A stretch of DNA of 64,000 nucleotides from Chloroflexota bacterium (GCA_016860845.1 BOKF01000045.1:1-64000), one strand, 5' to 3'. Positions 35,584 through 45,248 are shown, counted from the stretch's first letter. Numbers and translations: made by a program. The notes: generated by a model not told the origin, from the letters alone.

Positions 35584-36426
35584 ATGACCAACACCACCGG
35601 CATCTTTCTTGGCCCAAAAGCAGCCTGGCCCGGGGCCAGCCTGGAACTGGACGACGTACAAGCCCTGCATGGCGGCCGGCGTATCTTTATCTATGGCACG
35701 GGACAGGTGCTGGTCCAAATAGTGGCTCCCGGCCAGCAGGAGCAGCGCTATGAATTCAAGCTGGCTGGGGCCGAGGTGCGCCGCCTGCTGGACCTTTGCA
35801 TCGAGCATGATCTGGCGACGATCAAGCCTGCCGACCGGCCGGGGCAGCCCGACGAGAGCCAGCCCACGCTTAAGCTGGGCAACCATGAAGGCCGGTTCGC
35901 GATTGTATCAAAATGGGCCGGCGTAACCGACCCACGCTTCGACGCTATTTATGCCGCACTCCTCCAACTGGAAACGCGAGTACAGCATCTTACGCCCACC
36001 GATAGCGGCCGGTTTGACCGCTACTATAAACCCAATCGAGGCTGGAGGGCGGTGGCCTGGGCCATCCAGAAAGCCCTGCTAAGCCTCACCCAACTCGACC
36101 GCCGGGCTATCGGCAGGTTCGTGCTCGCCCTTATCCTGGAGATGATCAACCAACTGCCGCTCATCGTCCTGGCTATCGTGCTGCTGGTAGTGGCCTATTT
36201 TTGGGTCGAAATTGACCCGGCCCAAACTTACGGTTTCGGCAGCGCCCTCCTGCACGGCTTCTTCTGGATTCAGAACGGTATTTTAGTCTGGTTTACGGGG
36301 CGTTACGCTTGGGCACCGGTCAATACGGGCCTCTGGTATCATCTAGGCTACTGGACTGGAGCGATCGTCGTGCCTTTTTTCATCAGGACGGCCATCCAGA
36401 TCATCGTGCTGTGGCTGAAGGGGTAA
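35584..36426 (+). CDS. Hypothetical protein with C-terminal membrane helices
   Basis: I do not recognise the family of this 280-aa protein. Residues 1-125 are a soluble alpha/beta region (ASLELDDVQALHGGRRIFIY, YEFKLAGAEVRRLLDLC). Residues 175-205 and 255-280 are strong membrane helices, with a weaker hydrophobic stretch near 218-240. It probably sits in the cytoplasmic membrane with the N-terminal domain in the cytoplasm. It follows the phosphotransferase in an apparent two-gene unit. Confidence 0.6.
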   Translation: MTNTTGIFLGPKAAWPGASLELDDVQALHGGRRIFIYGTGQVLVQIVAPGQQEQRYEFKLAGAEVRRLLDLCIEHDLATIKPADRPGQPDESQPTLKLGNHEGRFAIVSKWAGVTDPRFDAIYAALLQLETRVQHLTPTDSGRFDRYYKPNRGWRAVAWAIQKALLSLTQLDRRAIGRFVLALILEMINQLPLIVLAIVLLVVAYFWVEIDPAQTYGFGSALLHGFFWIQNGILVWFTGRYAWAPVNTGLWYHLGYWTGAIVVPFFIRTAIQIIVLWLKG

Positions 36427-36442
36427 GGATAATCAGTTCCGG

Positions 36443-38272
36443 CTACTGCACGATAACATCCAACCCCGGCTCGAAGCGCTTCCAGCCCTGGTCCGAACTG
36501 AGGCAGGCGTCTTTGCGATTGAAACAGATGGAAAGCTGAAGCTTGTACGCCCCTGGCGCGTTAAAGGCCAGACCGTCTTCGTGGCGAAAGGTTTGGCCGG
36601 GCTGAATAACACCGTTATCCCAACTGGTCTGGAACTGGCCGGTGCTGGTCAGCAGGCCCAGAATGCCAAAGGGCACCGGCTCGCTGGTCACGTTCACCAC
36701 CTCTATACTGACAAAAACTTTTTCCCCAACCGCGTAGGTGTTCCGGCCATCCCGGAAGGTAAGGCTGACCTGCACGCTGTCAGGGTTGGCCATCTGGTTG
36801 AAAATGATTTTGGTGAACTGCTGGCCGCTGAGCGGAATCTCGAAACTCTGGCCCATGAATTGGATTTTGTAAGTACCGGGAACGTTGGCGTATGTCTCAA
36901 ACCCGCCAGGGCCGTGTTCGGGCTTGCTACCGCTGGTCAATTGATCCACTACCCCGTCCGGCTTGACCACCACCACCCGCTCGTTTTTGACCCCAATGTC
37001 GCCCACCAGCAGGGGCAGGCCCTGGCCAGGGGTCAGGGTATAGGTCCACCGGCTGGCTGGCGGCGCAGAGACGGGCGGGACAGCGGCGGCCATAGTCACT
37101 TCAGGCGTCCGCGCCGGGGCAAAGCTGGCTGCTTCCACCACCGGCGCAGCAGCCGACATGGCCACAGCACCCAGCGCACTCACGCCCGTTTCTATTGGCA
37201 AGGGGGCAGGCAGCGGCGTCTGGGTCAAAAAGTCGGAACTGATCACCTGCTGAAAGGCGGCCAGCCGGTCCATAATCGGCCCCAGGTGCTCAAAGGTCTC
37301 CCATTCCGGCTTGCCCGACGCACCGGTCACAAACAGGCACGCGCCCAGCACAAAATCATCCTGCATTAACTCGCCGTTGTACCAGAGCAGGCTTTGCCAG
37401 TAGTCTTCTACCGGAATAGGCGTCGAGACCACGCCGCCGGGGATATCGGGCGGCACGGTACACTCTTTGGCCCACGGGCCAATATCCAGCGCCGCTCCTC
37501 CCCAGACGCCCTGGGTCATGCCGCACTCGGTAATGATAATGGTGTGCTTGTCGCCGTATTTCTGGCGGATGCCGTTATTCATCACCCGGCGGTAGCGCAG
37601 GCAGCGCCACATGCCGTCATTGCCGCGCCCCGCGCCGCCGGGGACGCGGTTGTGCAGCTCAACCGGCCCGTTCAAACCAAGCTGGTGCAGGCGGTCCATC
37701 GCCGGCCAATCATATTCGTGGAAGCCCAAATATTTGTATGTTTCCAACGTGCCGGGGTACAATTTTAGCCACTGCGGGCCGCTGCCGTTGCCCTGGCCAA
37801 AATTGAAGGCCACCGGCTCGAAACCGGCCGCCAGCATCTTTTCGCCAAAGGCCACCTGGTACTCGTCGTAGAGCTTTTGGGTATTTTCGTCGGTCCATTC
37901 GGGAAAAACCTCATTCAGCGACTCCCAGGCGTGAAAGATGGGTTGGCCATCAATGTGATGAATGTCCCGGTTGACTTCTTCCCGTAAAATCCGCTCGGCC
38001 ATCTCGATCCCTTTTCGGTGGGCCGCCTCGGCGGTGCCGCCGCTCAACTGCCCAAAATCTTGAGGGTGGACAAACAAACGTCCAATGAGAAAGACATCCG
38101 GGATTTCCTGGCGGATACGTTTCATCACGTCAACACTAAAATCCAGGGTTTTGACCACCTTAGGCCGGAGGCGGAAAACTGCATCAAAGGCATCCTGCCG
38201 CGGGCCGGTGATATGGAAGCCGTATTTGTGATTGTAGAGCGTATCCAATTGATGATACTTCTGGTTATACAT
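36443..38272 (-). CDS. Glycoside-hydrolase-like TIM-barrel protein with C-terminal beta domain
   Basis: The 609-aa protein lacks a signal peptide. Residues 1-345 look like a (beta/alpha)8 barrel of clan GH-A type: WESLNEVFPEW carries an NE pair where the acid/base Glu would be, and IIITECGMTQG a second Glu on a later strand. A Pro/Ala-rich linker (345-410) leads to two beta-rich domains; the last (about 510-609) reads like an intermolecular-chaperone or Ig-type domain (VQVSLTFRDGRNTYAVGEKVF). Substrate and family number cannot be given. GGAGGG precedes the ATG. Confidence 0.65.
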   Translation of the reverse strand: MYNQKYHQLDTLYNHKYGFHITGPRQDAFDAVFRLRPKVVKTLDFSVDVMKRIRQEIPDVFLIGRLFVHPQDFGQLSGGTAEAAHRKGIEMAERILREEVNRDIHHIDGQPIFHAWESLNEVFPEWTDENTQKLYDEYQVAFGEKMLAAGFEPVAFNFGQGNGSGPQWLKLYPGTLETYKYLGFHEYDWPAMDRLHQLGLNGPVELHNRVPGGAGRGNDGMWRCLRYRRVMNNGIRQKYGDKHTIIITECGMTQGVWGGAALDIGPWAKECTVPPDIPGGVVSTPIPVEDYWQSLLWYNGELMQDDFVLGACLFVTGASGKPEWETFEHLGPIMDRLAAFQQVISSDFLTQTPLPAPLPIETGVSALGAVAMSAAAPVVEAASFAPARTPEVTMAAAVPPVSAPPASRWTYTLTPGQGLPLLVGDIGVKNERVVVVKPDGVVDQLTSGSKPEHGPGGFETYANVPGTYKIQFMGQSFEIPLSGQQFTKIIFNQMANPDSVQVSLTFRDGRNTYAVGEKVFVSIEVVNVTSEPVPFGILGLLTSTGQFQTSWDNGVIQPGQTFRHEDGLAFNAPGAYKLQLSICFNRKDACLSSDQGWKRFEPGLDVIVQ

Positions 38273-38394
38273 TTTCCCTCCAAGATGGCTGCCGGTTTTA
38301 AGTTTTTAAAATGGGTAAGCCTATCATAGCATGAGCCGGGGGTGGAGTCAATGAAAAAAACAAGGGCGGGGTTGTCCCCAAATTAGGCAGTTCT

Positions 38395-38421
38395 GTAGGA
38401 CAAGTTGACAACTTGTCCTAC
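38395..38421. repeat. Perfect 13-bp palindrome
   Basis: GTAGGACAAGTTG and CAACTTGTCCTAC flank a single A. It lies in the 483-bp spacer 38273-38755, which holds no gene that I can support. With so short a loop it would extrude as a cruciform. It may be a dispersed element. Confidence 0.75.
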
Positions 38422-38667
38422 GACCCACAATCGAGTGGGTCTTTAAAAAATTTTGCCCAGAGATTGGTGGGAACGGCCAACCTCTGGGCGAAAGAAGGAA
38501 GGAGATGCGCGAGGTGCTCGCGATTTGTTGGGCTTAGTATAAGGTTAATTTGGTTTTTTTGCATCGGCTAATAAGCGACGATTTGGACTGCCTCGCCTAA
38601 GCCATTTGGCGTAGGGCAAACGTAGGGCAAGCATTGACTTATCAGAACAGGCGTGCTACAGTAAGTA

Positions 38668-38738
38668 GAGGGTAGACAGTAGACGGTAGACGGGGAGAAT
38701 TTCTTCCCCTGTCTACTGTCTGCCGTCTACTGTCTACT
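38668..38738. repeat. Palindromic block of GTAGAC/GTCTAC heptamer repeats
   Basis: GTAGACAGTAGACGGTAGAC faces GTCTACTGTCTGCCGTCTAC and a further GTCTAC. The same heptamer family appears at about 39560-39600 before the adenine deaminase gene and inside the addB-like gene at 61993-62024. Confidence 0.7.
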
Positions 38739-38755
38739 TCATAAGGGAGATAGGA

Positions 38756-39484
38756 ATGGCAATACAGATTGACAACTTACCTACCTGGCAAATCACCAAC
38801 GGTTGGCGCGAAATTTTTGCCCGCGTTTTTACCGAGTTCGAGACCAAACTGAATGTCTCCCCGGAGTGGCTGGTCAACCCGGCGACGAATCGGCGGCTCA
38901 AGCTGGATTTGCTCTACCCCCAGATTGGGGTCGCCGTGCGCTTTGAAGGGGCTGAAATTAAGCAGCGGCGGCGGCGGCTCAGTCTGGAAGAAGAGGCCCA
39001 ACAGCGTGTCCGCGATGATGCGCGGGTCGAGGTCTGCCAGGCGCATGGCATTGACCTGATTTTGGTAGACCTGTCGCTGGAGACGCCCAAGCCCATTTTT
39101 CAAGATATAGACCAGAAATTGAGCCGGGCCAGCCAGCGTATCAAAGCGGCAGAGCTACGCTCAAAAATTAGCCAGGCCAGGGCTGCGGCAACAGCCCTGG
39201 CTCGCCAGGCCCAGAGTTACAGTAATTTCAAGCTGTACGCCGATTTGTGGGAAGACCGGCAGTATCAAGTTGTCGCCCCTGTTTCAGCGCCTGCCGCACC
39301 TCAAGCTAAACAACCTGTCTCTTTTAGGGTGGGAATGGAAGTTGAACATACCAGTTACGGCCCCGGTTTTGTGGTCGCGGCCACTCCCAGCGACGGCGAC
39401 ACCCTGGTTACGGTTGACTTTATCACCGCCGGGCAAAAAACCTTCGCCGCCAGCCTGGTGACCGATAAGTTGCGCCTGCGCTAG
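38756..39484 (+). CDS. Putative PD-(D/E)XK-like nuclease with C-terminal UvrD/PcrA-type Tudor-like domain
   Basis: The 242-aa protein is not a named family to me. Residues 35-110 resemble the Vsr/DUF559 endonuclease fold (LKLDLLYPQIGVAVRFEG, then RDDARVEVCQAHGIDLILVDL), where an Asp on one strand and an acidic residue on the next would bind metal. The canonical E-x-K is not clear. Residues 110-160 are helical. Residues 190-242 (VGMEVEHTSYGPGFVVAATP, LVTVDF, KTFAASLVTDKLRL) match the small barrel at the C-terminus of UvrD/PcrA helicases. A role in DNA repair is inferred from both parts. Confidence 0.55.
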   Translation: MAIQIDNLPTWQITNGWREIFARVFTEFETKLNVSPEWLVNPATNRRLKLDLLYPQIGVAVRFEGAEIKQRRRRLSLEEEAQQRVRDDARVEVCQAHGIDLILVDLSLETPKPIFQDIDQKLSRASQRIKAAELRSKISQARAAATALARQAQSYSNFKLYADLWEDRQYQVVAPVSAPAAPQAKQPVSFRVGMEVEHTSYGPGFVVAATPSDGDTLVTVDFITAGQKTFAASLVTDKLRLR

Positions 39485-39622
39485 AAACGGGAGGCAATTA
39501 TCTCAAACAGCCATGGTTGACGTGGGAATAACACCCGAACTATAATTACACGCAACAAACGGTCTACGGTAGACTGGCTCCCCCTTGTTTCGGTCTACCG
39601 CCCCTTCCCTATGGAGGCGTGG

Positions 39623-41326
39623 ATGGAACTAGCCCAAATTATCAAAATTGCTCGAGGCGACGAACCCGCCGACCTCTTGCTCAAAAACGGCCGCATCCTC
39701 AACCTTTTCACCGGCGAAATTATCCCAACCCATATCGCCATTGCCCAATCCCACATTGTTGGTCTGGGCGAGTATGAAGCGCAGCAAACGGTTGACCTGA
39801 ACGGGCGTTACGTTGCCCCCGGTTTGATTGACAGCCATGTTCACATCGAAAGCGCCATGGTTACGCCGCCTGAATTTGCCCGTGCGGTTGTCCCGGCCGG
39901 CACCACGACCGTCATCACCGACCCGCATGAAATTGCCAACGTATTGGGCCTGGAAGGTATTCGTTACATGCTGGCCATGGCCAAGTATAACCCGCTCAGC
40001 GTTTACGTCAACGCGCCGAGCTGCGTCCCCAGCACCCACATGGAAACCACCGGTGCGGCCCTGGCTTGGTACGATTTGGAGCCGCTGCAGCACGAGGAGT
40101 TTGTCATCGGCCTGGCCGAGGTGATGAATTTCCCCGGCGTCGTGGCCGGAGATGAAGGGCTTCTGAACAAGATTCGCTCGTTTCATGAGCGGGTCAAAGA
40201 TGGGCACTGTCCCGGCCTGCTCGGTCGAAACTTGAATGCTTATGTCAGCGCCGGCATTGGCAGCGACCACGAATGTACCACCGTCGAGGAAGCCCTGGAA
40301 AAGCTGCGCCTGGGCATGTACATCTTCATTCGTGAAGCCACCAACGCCCACAACCTCAAGCCCCTGCTCCCGCTGATTACCCCTGACAATGCCCGCCGTC
40401 TCTGCTTTTGCACCGACGACCGCCAGCCCGCCGATCTGCTGGAGGAAGGTCATATTGACTTTATGCTCCGTACCGCCATCGCCGAGGGTGTGCCGCCCAT
40501 GACCGCTTTCCGCATGGCCACCCTCAATCCAGCCGAATATTTCCGCCTGGACGACCGGGGAGCGATTGCTCCGGGCCGCCGGGCCGATCTGATGGTCTTC
40601 TCCGATTTGCAGGCTCCGGTGGCCGAGCAGGTCTATCGCGGGGGAAAGCTGGCGGCGCAAGACGGGGTTATGCTTCCCTGGGAACGTCCGGCGCGGCGCA
40701 TGGCGCTGCGCAGTTCCATGAACGTGGATTGGAGCAAAGTAGACCTGGCCCTGCCGGTGGAGGGGGCCCAAGTGCGGGTTATCGGAACTATTCGCGACCA
40801 ATTGATTACCCAACATTTGATTGAGGCGACGCCCCAGGCCGACGGCCAGGTGGTTGCCGATACCCAGCGTGACATTTTGAAAATGGCTGTCATCGAGCGG
40901 CACATGGCTACCGGCAACGTGGGCCAGGGGTTGGTGCGCGGCCTGGGCTTGCAGCGCGGAGCTATTGCCAGCACCATCGCCCACGATCATCATAACCTGG
41001 TGGTTATCGGCGTAGATAGGCAAAGTATGTTGACCGCCGCCCACGCGCTGGCCGAGTCGCAGGGTGGGATGGCCGCCGCCGACGGCGATACCGTTTTAGC
41101 CCAACTCCCTTTGCCCATTGCCGGCCTCATGAGCGACCAGCCCATCGAGCGAGTCAGGGAGCAGATGGACGGCATGCTCCGGGCGGCGCATCAGTTGGGG
41201 TCGCCGCTGCATGATCCTTTTATGGCCATGAGTTTTTTGGCCCTGCCGGTCATCCCTTCCCTCAAGCTAACCGATCACGGACTGGTGGATGTGGATAAGT
41301 TCCAACTAGTGTCACTGTTCGTTTAA
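39623..41326 (+). CDS. ade: Adenine deaminase
   Basis: The 567-aa amidohydrolase has the metal site GLIDSHVHIESAMVTP, followed by GTTTVITDPHEIANVLG, FCTDDRQ, and NPAEYFRLDDRGAIAPGRRAD, with the adenine-deaminase C-terminal domain (ERHMATGNVGQGLVRGLGL, GAIASTIAHDHHNLVVIG). It converts adenine to hypoxanthine and ammonia. The ATG at 39623 has GGAGG five nt upstream; a start four codons earlier would place that site inside the gene. It is followed by xanthine-dehydrogenase genes, which would take hypoxanthine further. Confidence 0.95.
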   Translation: MELAQIIKIARGDEPADLLLKNGRILNLFTGEIIPTHIAIAQSHIVGLGEYEAQQTVDLNGRYVAPGLIDSHVHIESAMVTPPEFARAVVPAGTTTVITDPHEIANVLGLEGIRYMLAMAKYNPLSVYVNAPSCVPSTHMETTGAALAWYDLEPLQHEEFVIGLAEVMNFPGVVAGDEGLLNKIRSFHERVKDGHCPGLLGRNLNAYVSAGIGSDHECTTVEEALEKLRLGMYIFIREATNAHNLKPLLPLITPDNARRLCFCTDDRQPADLLEEGHIDFMLRTAIAEGVPPMTAFRMATLNPAEYFRLDDRGAIAPGRRADLMVFSDLQAPVAEQVYRGGKLAAQDGVMLPWERPARRMALRSSMNVDWSKVDLALPVEGAQVRVIGTIRDQLITQHLIEATPQADGQVVADTQRDILKMAVIERHMATGNVGQGLVRGLGLQRGAIASTIAHDHHNLVVIGVDRQSMLTAAHALAESQGGMAAADGDTVLAQLPLPIAGLMSDQPIERVREQMDGMLRAAHQLGSPLHDPFMAMSFLALPVIPSLKLTDHGLVDVDKFQLVSLFV

Positions 41327-41367
41327 TCTGCCGTTTTTTGAAAGAAATGAACCTTTAAAGTATTATT

Positions 41368-41400
41368 AACCTCAGTTCGACATTTCGCCGAACTCAGGTT
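41368..41400. repeat. 12-bp inverted repeat between ade and the xanthine-dehydrogenase genes
   Basis: AACCTCAGTTCG (41368-41379) faces CGAACTCAGGTT (41389-41400) with one mismatch and a 9-nt loop. No T-tract follows. It could be an operator or attenuator for the downstream pair. Confidence 0.5.
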
Positions 41401-41442
41401 ATTAGTACTAACCTTAACCTTACGCAGATGTAGGATGATGCC

Positions 41443-42864
41443 ATGTGGCAAATGTACCATACTCCCCGCTCCCTCGACGAAACCCTGCAACTTTTGTTCG
41501 ACCACCGCAGCGAAGCCCGGCTGATTGCCGGAGGGACCGATCTCCTGATTGAGATTGAGCGCGGCGTGCGCTCGCCCAAAGTTATTATTGATATTTCCCG
41601 TCTGCCCAATCTAGATACAATTACCCAGGACGAGCAGCGGCGGATTCACCTGGGGCCGATGGTTACTCACAACCAGGTGGTCGGCTCAACGTTGTGCTGT
41701 AATCGGGCCTTTCCCCTGGCCAAAGCCTGCTGGGAAGTCGGCGCGCCGCAGATTCGTAATCGCGGCACAGTGGCCGGAAATCTGATCACAGCTTCCCCGG
41801 CCAACGATACAATTACCCCGCTCATGGCCCTGGATGCCTCGGTTACGCTGCAAAGTATCAACGGCAGCCGCACCGTGCCCCTCAAAGAGTTTTTCCTGGG
41901 GGTTCGCAAAACCGTGCTCGAGCCGGATGAGATGCTGGTAGATATCGCCTTTCCGGCCCTGGCTTCCCACCAGATCGGCACCTTTGTCAAATTAGGGCTG
42001 CGCCGGGCGCAGGCCATCTCCATCGTCAATGTGGCGGTTGTCTTGAGTATGTTTGCCGATACGGTGACCCAGGCTCGCATCACCCTGGGCAGCGTCGCCC
42101 CGACGATCGTCCGGGCCACCGACGCCGAGCGTTTTCTGACCGGCAAGGTGCTGACCCGCGATGTTATGGCGCGGGCGGGGGCGCTGGCCGCGCAAACAAT
42201 CAGCCCAATCAGTGACGTGCGGGGGTCGGCCGAATACCGGCGCTATATGAGCGAAACGCTGACCCGCCATGCCCTGGAAATGTTAGCCGAGGGTACAGAG
42301 TCTGATACCTTACCGCCCAAGCCGGTTATGCTCTGGGGCAGCAGCAACGGCCATTTCCCCCCAGCCGGCGATGAGGAAACAATTGTCCACACCGAAACCG
42401 CCGACGAACCGATTGCCACCACGATCAACGGTGAGGCCCGCTTTATTCACGGGGCCAATGACAAAACCCTGTTACGCATGCTCCGTGAGGATGCCGGTTT
42501 GATCGGCACTAAGGAGGGTTGCGCTGAGGGCGAATGTGGCGCTTGCACGGTCTTTCTGGACGGTATTGCCGTGATGAGCTGCCTGGTCCCTGCCCCTCGT
42601 GCCCACAACAGCCAGATTGTTACCCTCGAAGGGTTAAGTGAAGGCGACAAGCTGCACCCGGTTCAGCAAGCTTTTATTAATGAGGGGGCCGTGCAGTGCG
42701 GCTACTGCACTCCTGGCTTTTTGATGAGCGGCGCCTCCCTCATGGAGGAACGCCAGCGGCCCACCCGCGACGAAATCAAGCAGGCCATTACCGGCAACCT
42801 GTGCCGCTGTACGGGGTATTACAAAATTTTACAGGCTTTAGAGAAGGCATACGAAATAAAATGA
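41443..42864 (+). CDS. Xanthine dehydrogenase-type FAD subunit fused to 2Fe-2S subunit
   Basis: The 473-aa protein joins two normally separate chains. Residues 1-285 are a CoxM/XdhB-like FAD domain (ARLIAGGTDLLIEIERG, IRNRGTVAGNLITASPANDT, then GLRRAQAISIVNVAVVLS). After a 35-residue linker, residues 325-473 are a CoxS/XdhC-like iron-sulphur domain with the plant-ferredoxin cluster CAEGECGACTVFLDG and the second cluster VQCGYCTPGF...NLCRCTGY. It passes electrons from the molybdenum site to FAD. The order FAD then Fe-S is the reverse of eukaryotic XDH. It is followed by the molybdopterin subunit gene. Confidence 0.93.
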   Translation: MWQMYHTPRSLDETLQLLFDHRSEARLIAGGTDLLIEIERGVRSPKVIIDISRLPNLDTITQDEQRRIHLGPMVTHNQVVGSTLCCNRAFPLAKACWEVGAPQIRNRGTVAGNLITASPANDTITPLMALDASVTLQSINGSRTVPLKEFFLGVRKTVLEPDEMLVDIAFPALASHQIGTFVKLGLRRAQAISIVNVAVVLSMFADTVTQARITLGSVAPTIVRATDAERFLTGKVLTRDVMARAGALAAQTISPISDVRGSAEYRRYMSETLTRHALEMLAEGTESDTLPPKPVMLWGSSNGHFPPAGDEETIVHTETADEPIATTINGEARFIHGANDKTLLRMLREDAGLIGTKEGCAEGECGACTVFLDGIAVMSCLVPAPRAHNSQIVTLEGLSEGDKLHPVQQAFINEGAVQCGYCTPGFLMSGASLMEERQRPTRDEIKQAITGNLCRCTGYYKILQALEKAYEIK

Positions 42865-42941
42865 CCGCTGACCCCCACCCCAACCCTCCCCCTAATAGGG
42901 GGAGGGCAGGGAGGGGGTCAGTGGTCGCCATAGGCGGACCT

Positions 42942-45176
42942 ATGTCTAACCAAACCATCGGCAAATCTATTAAACGGCTTGATGCGCTGGGGAAAGTAAC
43001 GGGACAAACGCTCTACCCTGGCGACCGCAGCCATGAAAACGAATTGTGGCTCAAAGTCCTCTTTGCCCGCCGGCCGCACGCCCATGTCATCAGCATTGAC
43101 ACCAGCGAGGCCGAAGCTTTGCCCGGCGTGATGGGTGTGCTCACGGCGAAAGATGTCCCGGTTAACCAGTACGGCCTGCAAATCCCGGATCAGCCGGTAT
43201 TGTGCGGGCCGGGGTCGAACAAAAAAGGCGGCGATATTGTCCGCTTTGTGGGTGACAATGTGGCGGTAATCATCGCCGAAAATGAGAAGATTGCTGCCCA
43301 GGCCCGCGACTTGATTCGAGTGGAGTATGAAGATCTGCCTATTGTGTATGATCCCGTCTGGGCTATGTCAGGCCAGGCTCCCCAGTTGCATCCCGGCGTG
43401 CTCAACAACATCGCCGATTACAAACGGATTCGCAAGGGCGACGCTGATGCGGCCTGGGATCAGTGCCAGGTGATTATTGAGGGAGTCTATCATACCCCTT
43501 TCCAGGAGCATGCTTACCTCCAGCCGGAAGCCGGGACGGCCTACATGGACGACGAGGGCCGGATTACCGTCCACTGCGCCGGCCAGTGGACCTGGGAAGA
43601 CCAGCAGCAAATTGCCCACGCCCTGGATTTGCCCCCTGACAAGATTCGGGTGGTGTACGATGCGATTGGGGGGGCCTTTGGCGGGCGCGAGGATATGAGC
43701 GTGCAAATTGTTCTGGCTCTGGCCGTTTTGCGCATGTACCAGCGGCACGGCAACCGCCGCCCCATGAAGATTATCTGGAGCCGCGAGGAGTCGATCATTG
43801 GTCACTGCAAGCGCCACCCAATGATTATCAAATCCAAGTGGGGCGCTAAAAGGGATGGCACGCTGGTAGCGGCTGAAATCGAAATCATCTCCGATGCGGG
43901 TGGTTACATGTATACCAGCAACAAGGTGCTGGGCAACGCCGTGATGTGCGCCACCGGTCCCTACGAATTTCCCTATGTGAAGCTGGACGCTTACGCCGTT
44001 TACACGAACAACCTCGTCAGTGGGGCATTTCGCGGCTTTGGCGGGCCGCAGGGCCACTTTGCCGCCGAGATGCAGATGAACAAATTGGCCGAAAAACTGG
44101 GCAAAGACCCGGTTGAGCTGCGGCTGAAAAATATTTTGGATGAAGACAAGTTGACCTCTGTCGGCACGACCATCCCCGGCGGGGTCAGCATGGCCAAAGT
44201 TATCCGCGAGACAGCCTGGAAATCCAATTGGACCAGCCGCATTGGCCCGCGCGGCGAAAATGACCCCGATTTCCCGGAGCCGCTGCCCCGGCTGGTCAGC
44301 GGCAAAGGCTTTGCCGCTGGTTTCAAAAATATCGGCTTTAGTTTTGGCTACCAGGAGAATAGCTGGGCCGAGGTGGAATTGCGCGGGGCAGGTGAGATCG
44401 AAGAGGCTGTCCTCCGGATTGCCGGGGCCGAGGTGGGCCAGGGCCACCATACGGCGATGGCTCAAATCGCCGCCGAAACCCTGGGCATAGAGTTAGACAA
44501 AGTCAAGCTTGAAGTATCGGATACCGCTTTCACCCAAAGCTCCGGCAGCGCCAGCGCATCCCGCTTGACCTTTATGGCCGGCAACGCCGTTAAAGAGGCC
44601 GCCGACTTTGCCCGGCGCAAATGGCAATCCGAAGAGCGCCCGGCCGTTGCCGAAGCAACCTGGCTGGCCCCCAAAACAACCAACTTTGACCCCGATACCG
44701 GCTACTGCGTACCTAACTTTGCCTACGGCTACGTCGCCCAAATGGCCGAAGTGACCGTTGACACCGAAACCGGTTTTATCACCGTCAACCGGGTGGTTTG
44801 CGCCGACGACGTGGGCAGGGCTATCAATCCCGATCAAATCATCGGCCAGATCGAGGGCGCGATTGTCCAGGCGCACGGGTATACCATCCTGGAGGATTTT
44901 CGCGTGGAAAAGGGGCAGGTGTTGACCCCTCACCTCAGCACCTATCTCATTCCCGGCGTCTATGACATTCCCAAGCGTATTGACTCGATTATTATCGAAG
45001 ACCCCCACCCAAATGGGCCTTACGGCGTCCGGGGCATGGCCGAAATGCCGTATCTACCCTACGCCGCGGTCATCGCCTCCGCCGTTTTCGACGCCATCGG
45101 CATCTGGTTCAACGAGTTCCCCTTAACGCCGGAGCGGGTGCTGCGGGGGCTGGGCAAGGTCAGAAATCGCTGGTAA
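42942..45176 (+). CDS. Xanthine dehydrogenase-type molybdopterin-binding subunit
   Basis: The 744-aa large subunit contains the aldehyde oxidase/xanthine dehydrogenase a/b hammerhead (about 15-125) and the cofactor-binding half with QEHAYLQPEAGTAY, GGAFGGREDMSVQ, GAFRGFGGPQG, AEVGQGHHTAMAQIAAETLG and GVRGMAEMPYLPYAAVI (active-site Glu region). It would hydroxylate a purine such as hypoxanthine or xanthine; genomic pairing with ade supports this, but other N-heterocycles are possible. Starts at 42861 (ATGA overlap with the upstream gene) or 42942 are open. The stretch between them is a GGGAGGG-type repeat, so I use 42942. Confidence 0.92.
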   Translation: MSNQTIGKSIKRLDALGKVTGQTLYPGDRSHENELWLKVLFARRPHAHVISIDTSEAEALPGVMGVLTAKDVPVNQYGLQIPDQPVLCGPGSNKKGGDIVRFVGDNVAVIIAENEKIAAQARDLIRVEYEDLPIVYDPVWAMSGQAPQLHPGVLNNIADYKRIRKGDADAAWDQCQVIIEGVYHTPFQEHAYLQPEAGTAYMDDEGRITVHCAGQWTWEDQQQIAHALDLPPDKIRVVYDAIGGAFGGREDMSVQIVLALAVLRMYQRHGNRRPMKIIWSREESIIGHCKRHPMIIKSKWGAKRDGTLVAAEIEIISDAGGYMYTSNKVLGNAVMCATGPYEFPYVKLDAYAVYTNNLVSGAFRGFGGPQGHFAAEMQMNKLAEKLGKDPVELRLKNILDEDKLTSVGTTIPGGVSMAKVIRETAWKSNWTSRIGPRGENDPDFPEPLPRLVSGKGFAAGFKNIGFSFGYQENSWAEVELRGAGEIEEAVLRIAGAEVGQGHHTAMAQIAAETLGIELDKVKLEVSDTAFTQSSGSASASRLTFMAGNAVKEAADFARRKWQSEERPAVAEATWLAPKTTNFDPDTGYCVPNFAYGYVAQMAEVTVDTETGFITVNRVVCADDVGRAINPDQIIGQIEGAIVQAHGYTILEDFRVEKGQVLTPHLSTYLIPGVYDIPKRIDSIIIEDPHPNGPYGVRGMAEMPYLPYAAVIASAVFDAIGIWFNEFPLTPERVLRGLGKVRNRW

Positions 45177-45220
45177 GACGAGGCAGACAGGTTGTGCCGC
45201 CTCTTCGCCCCGTCTTCCCT

Positions 45221-45248
45221 TTGACAAAACGGGCAGAGAAAGTATAAT
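45221..45248 (+). promoter_or_regulatory. Consensus sigma70 promoter of tRNA-Leu
   Basis: TTGACA (45221-45226) and TATAAT (45243-45248) are both perfect, with a 16-nt spacer, 23 nt before the tRNA. A hairpin GAGGCAG.../GCCGCCTC just upstream may end the xanthine-dehydrogenase transcript. Confidence 0.85.

Noticed and set aside
39485..39622. Purine riboswitch upstream of ade
   Set aside because: The conserved loop and junction sequences of the purine aptamer are not present; only GTCTAC-type microrepeats are seen.
39629..41044. 471-aa - strand ORF opposite adenine deaminase
   Set aside because: Antisense shadow of a clear ade gene, caused by high GC at third positions.
43368..44465. 365-aa - strand ORF opposite the molybdopterin subunit
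   Set aside because: Antisense shadow; it has no domain signature and the + strand family motifs are intact.
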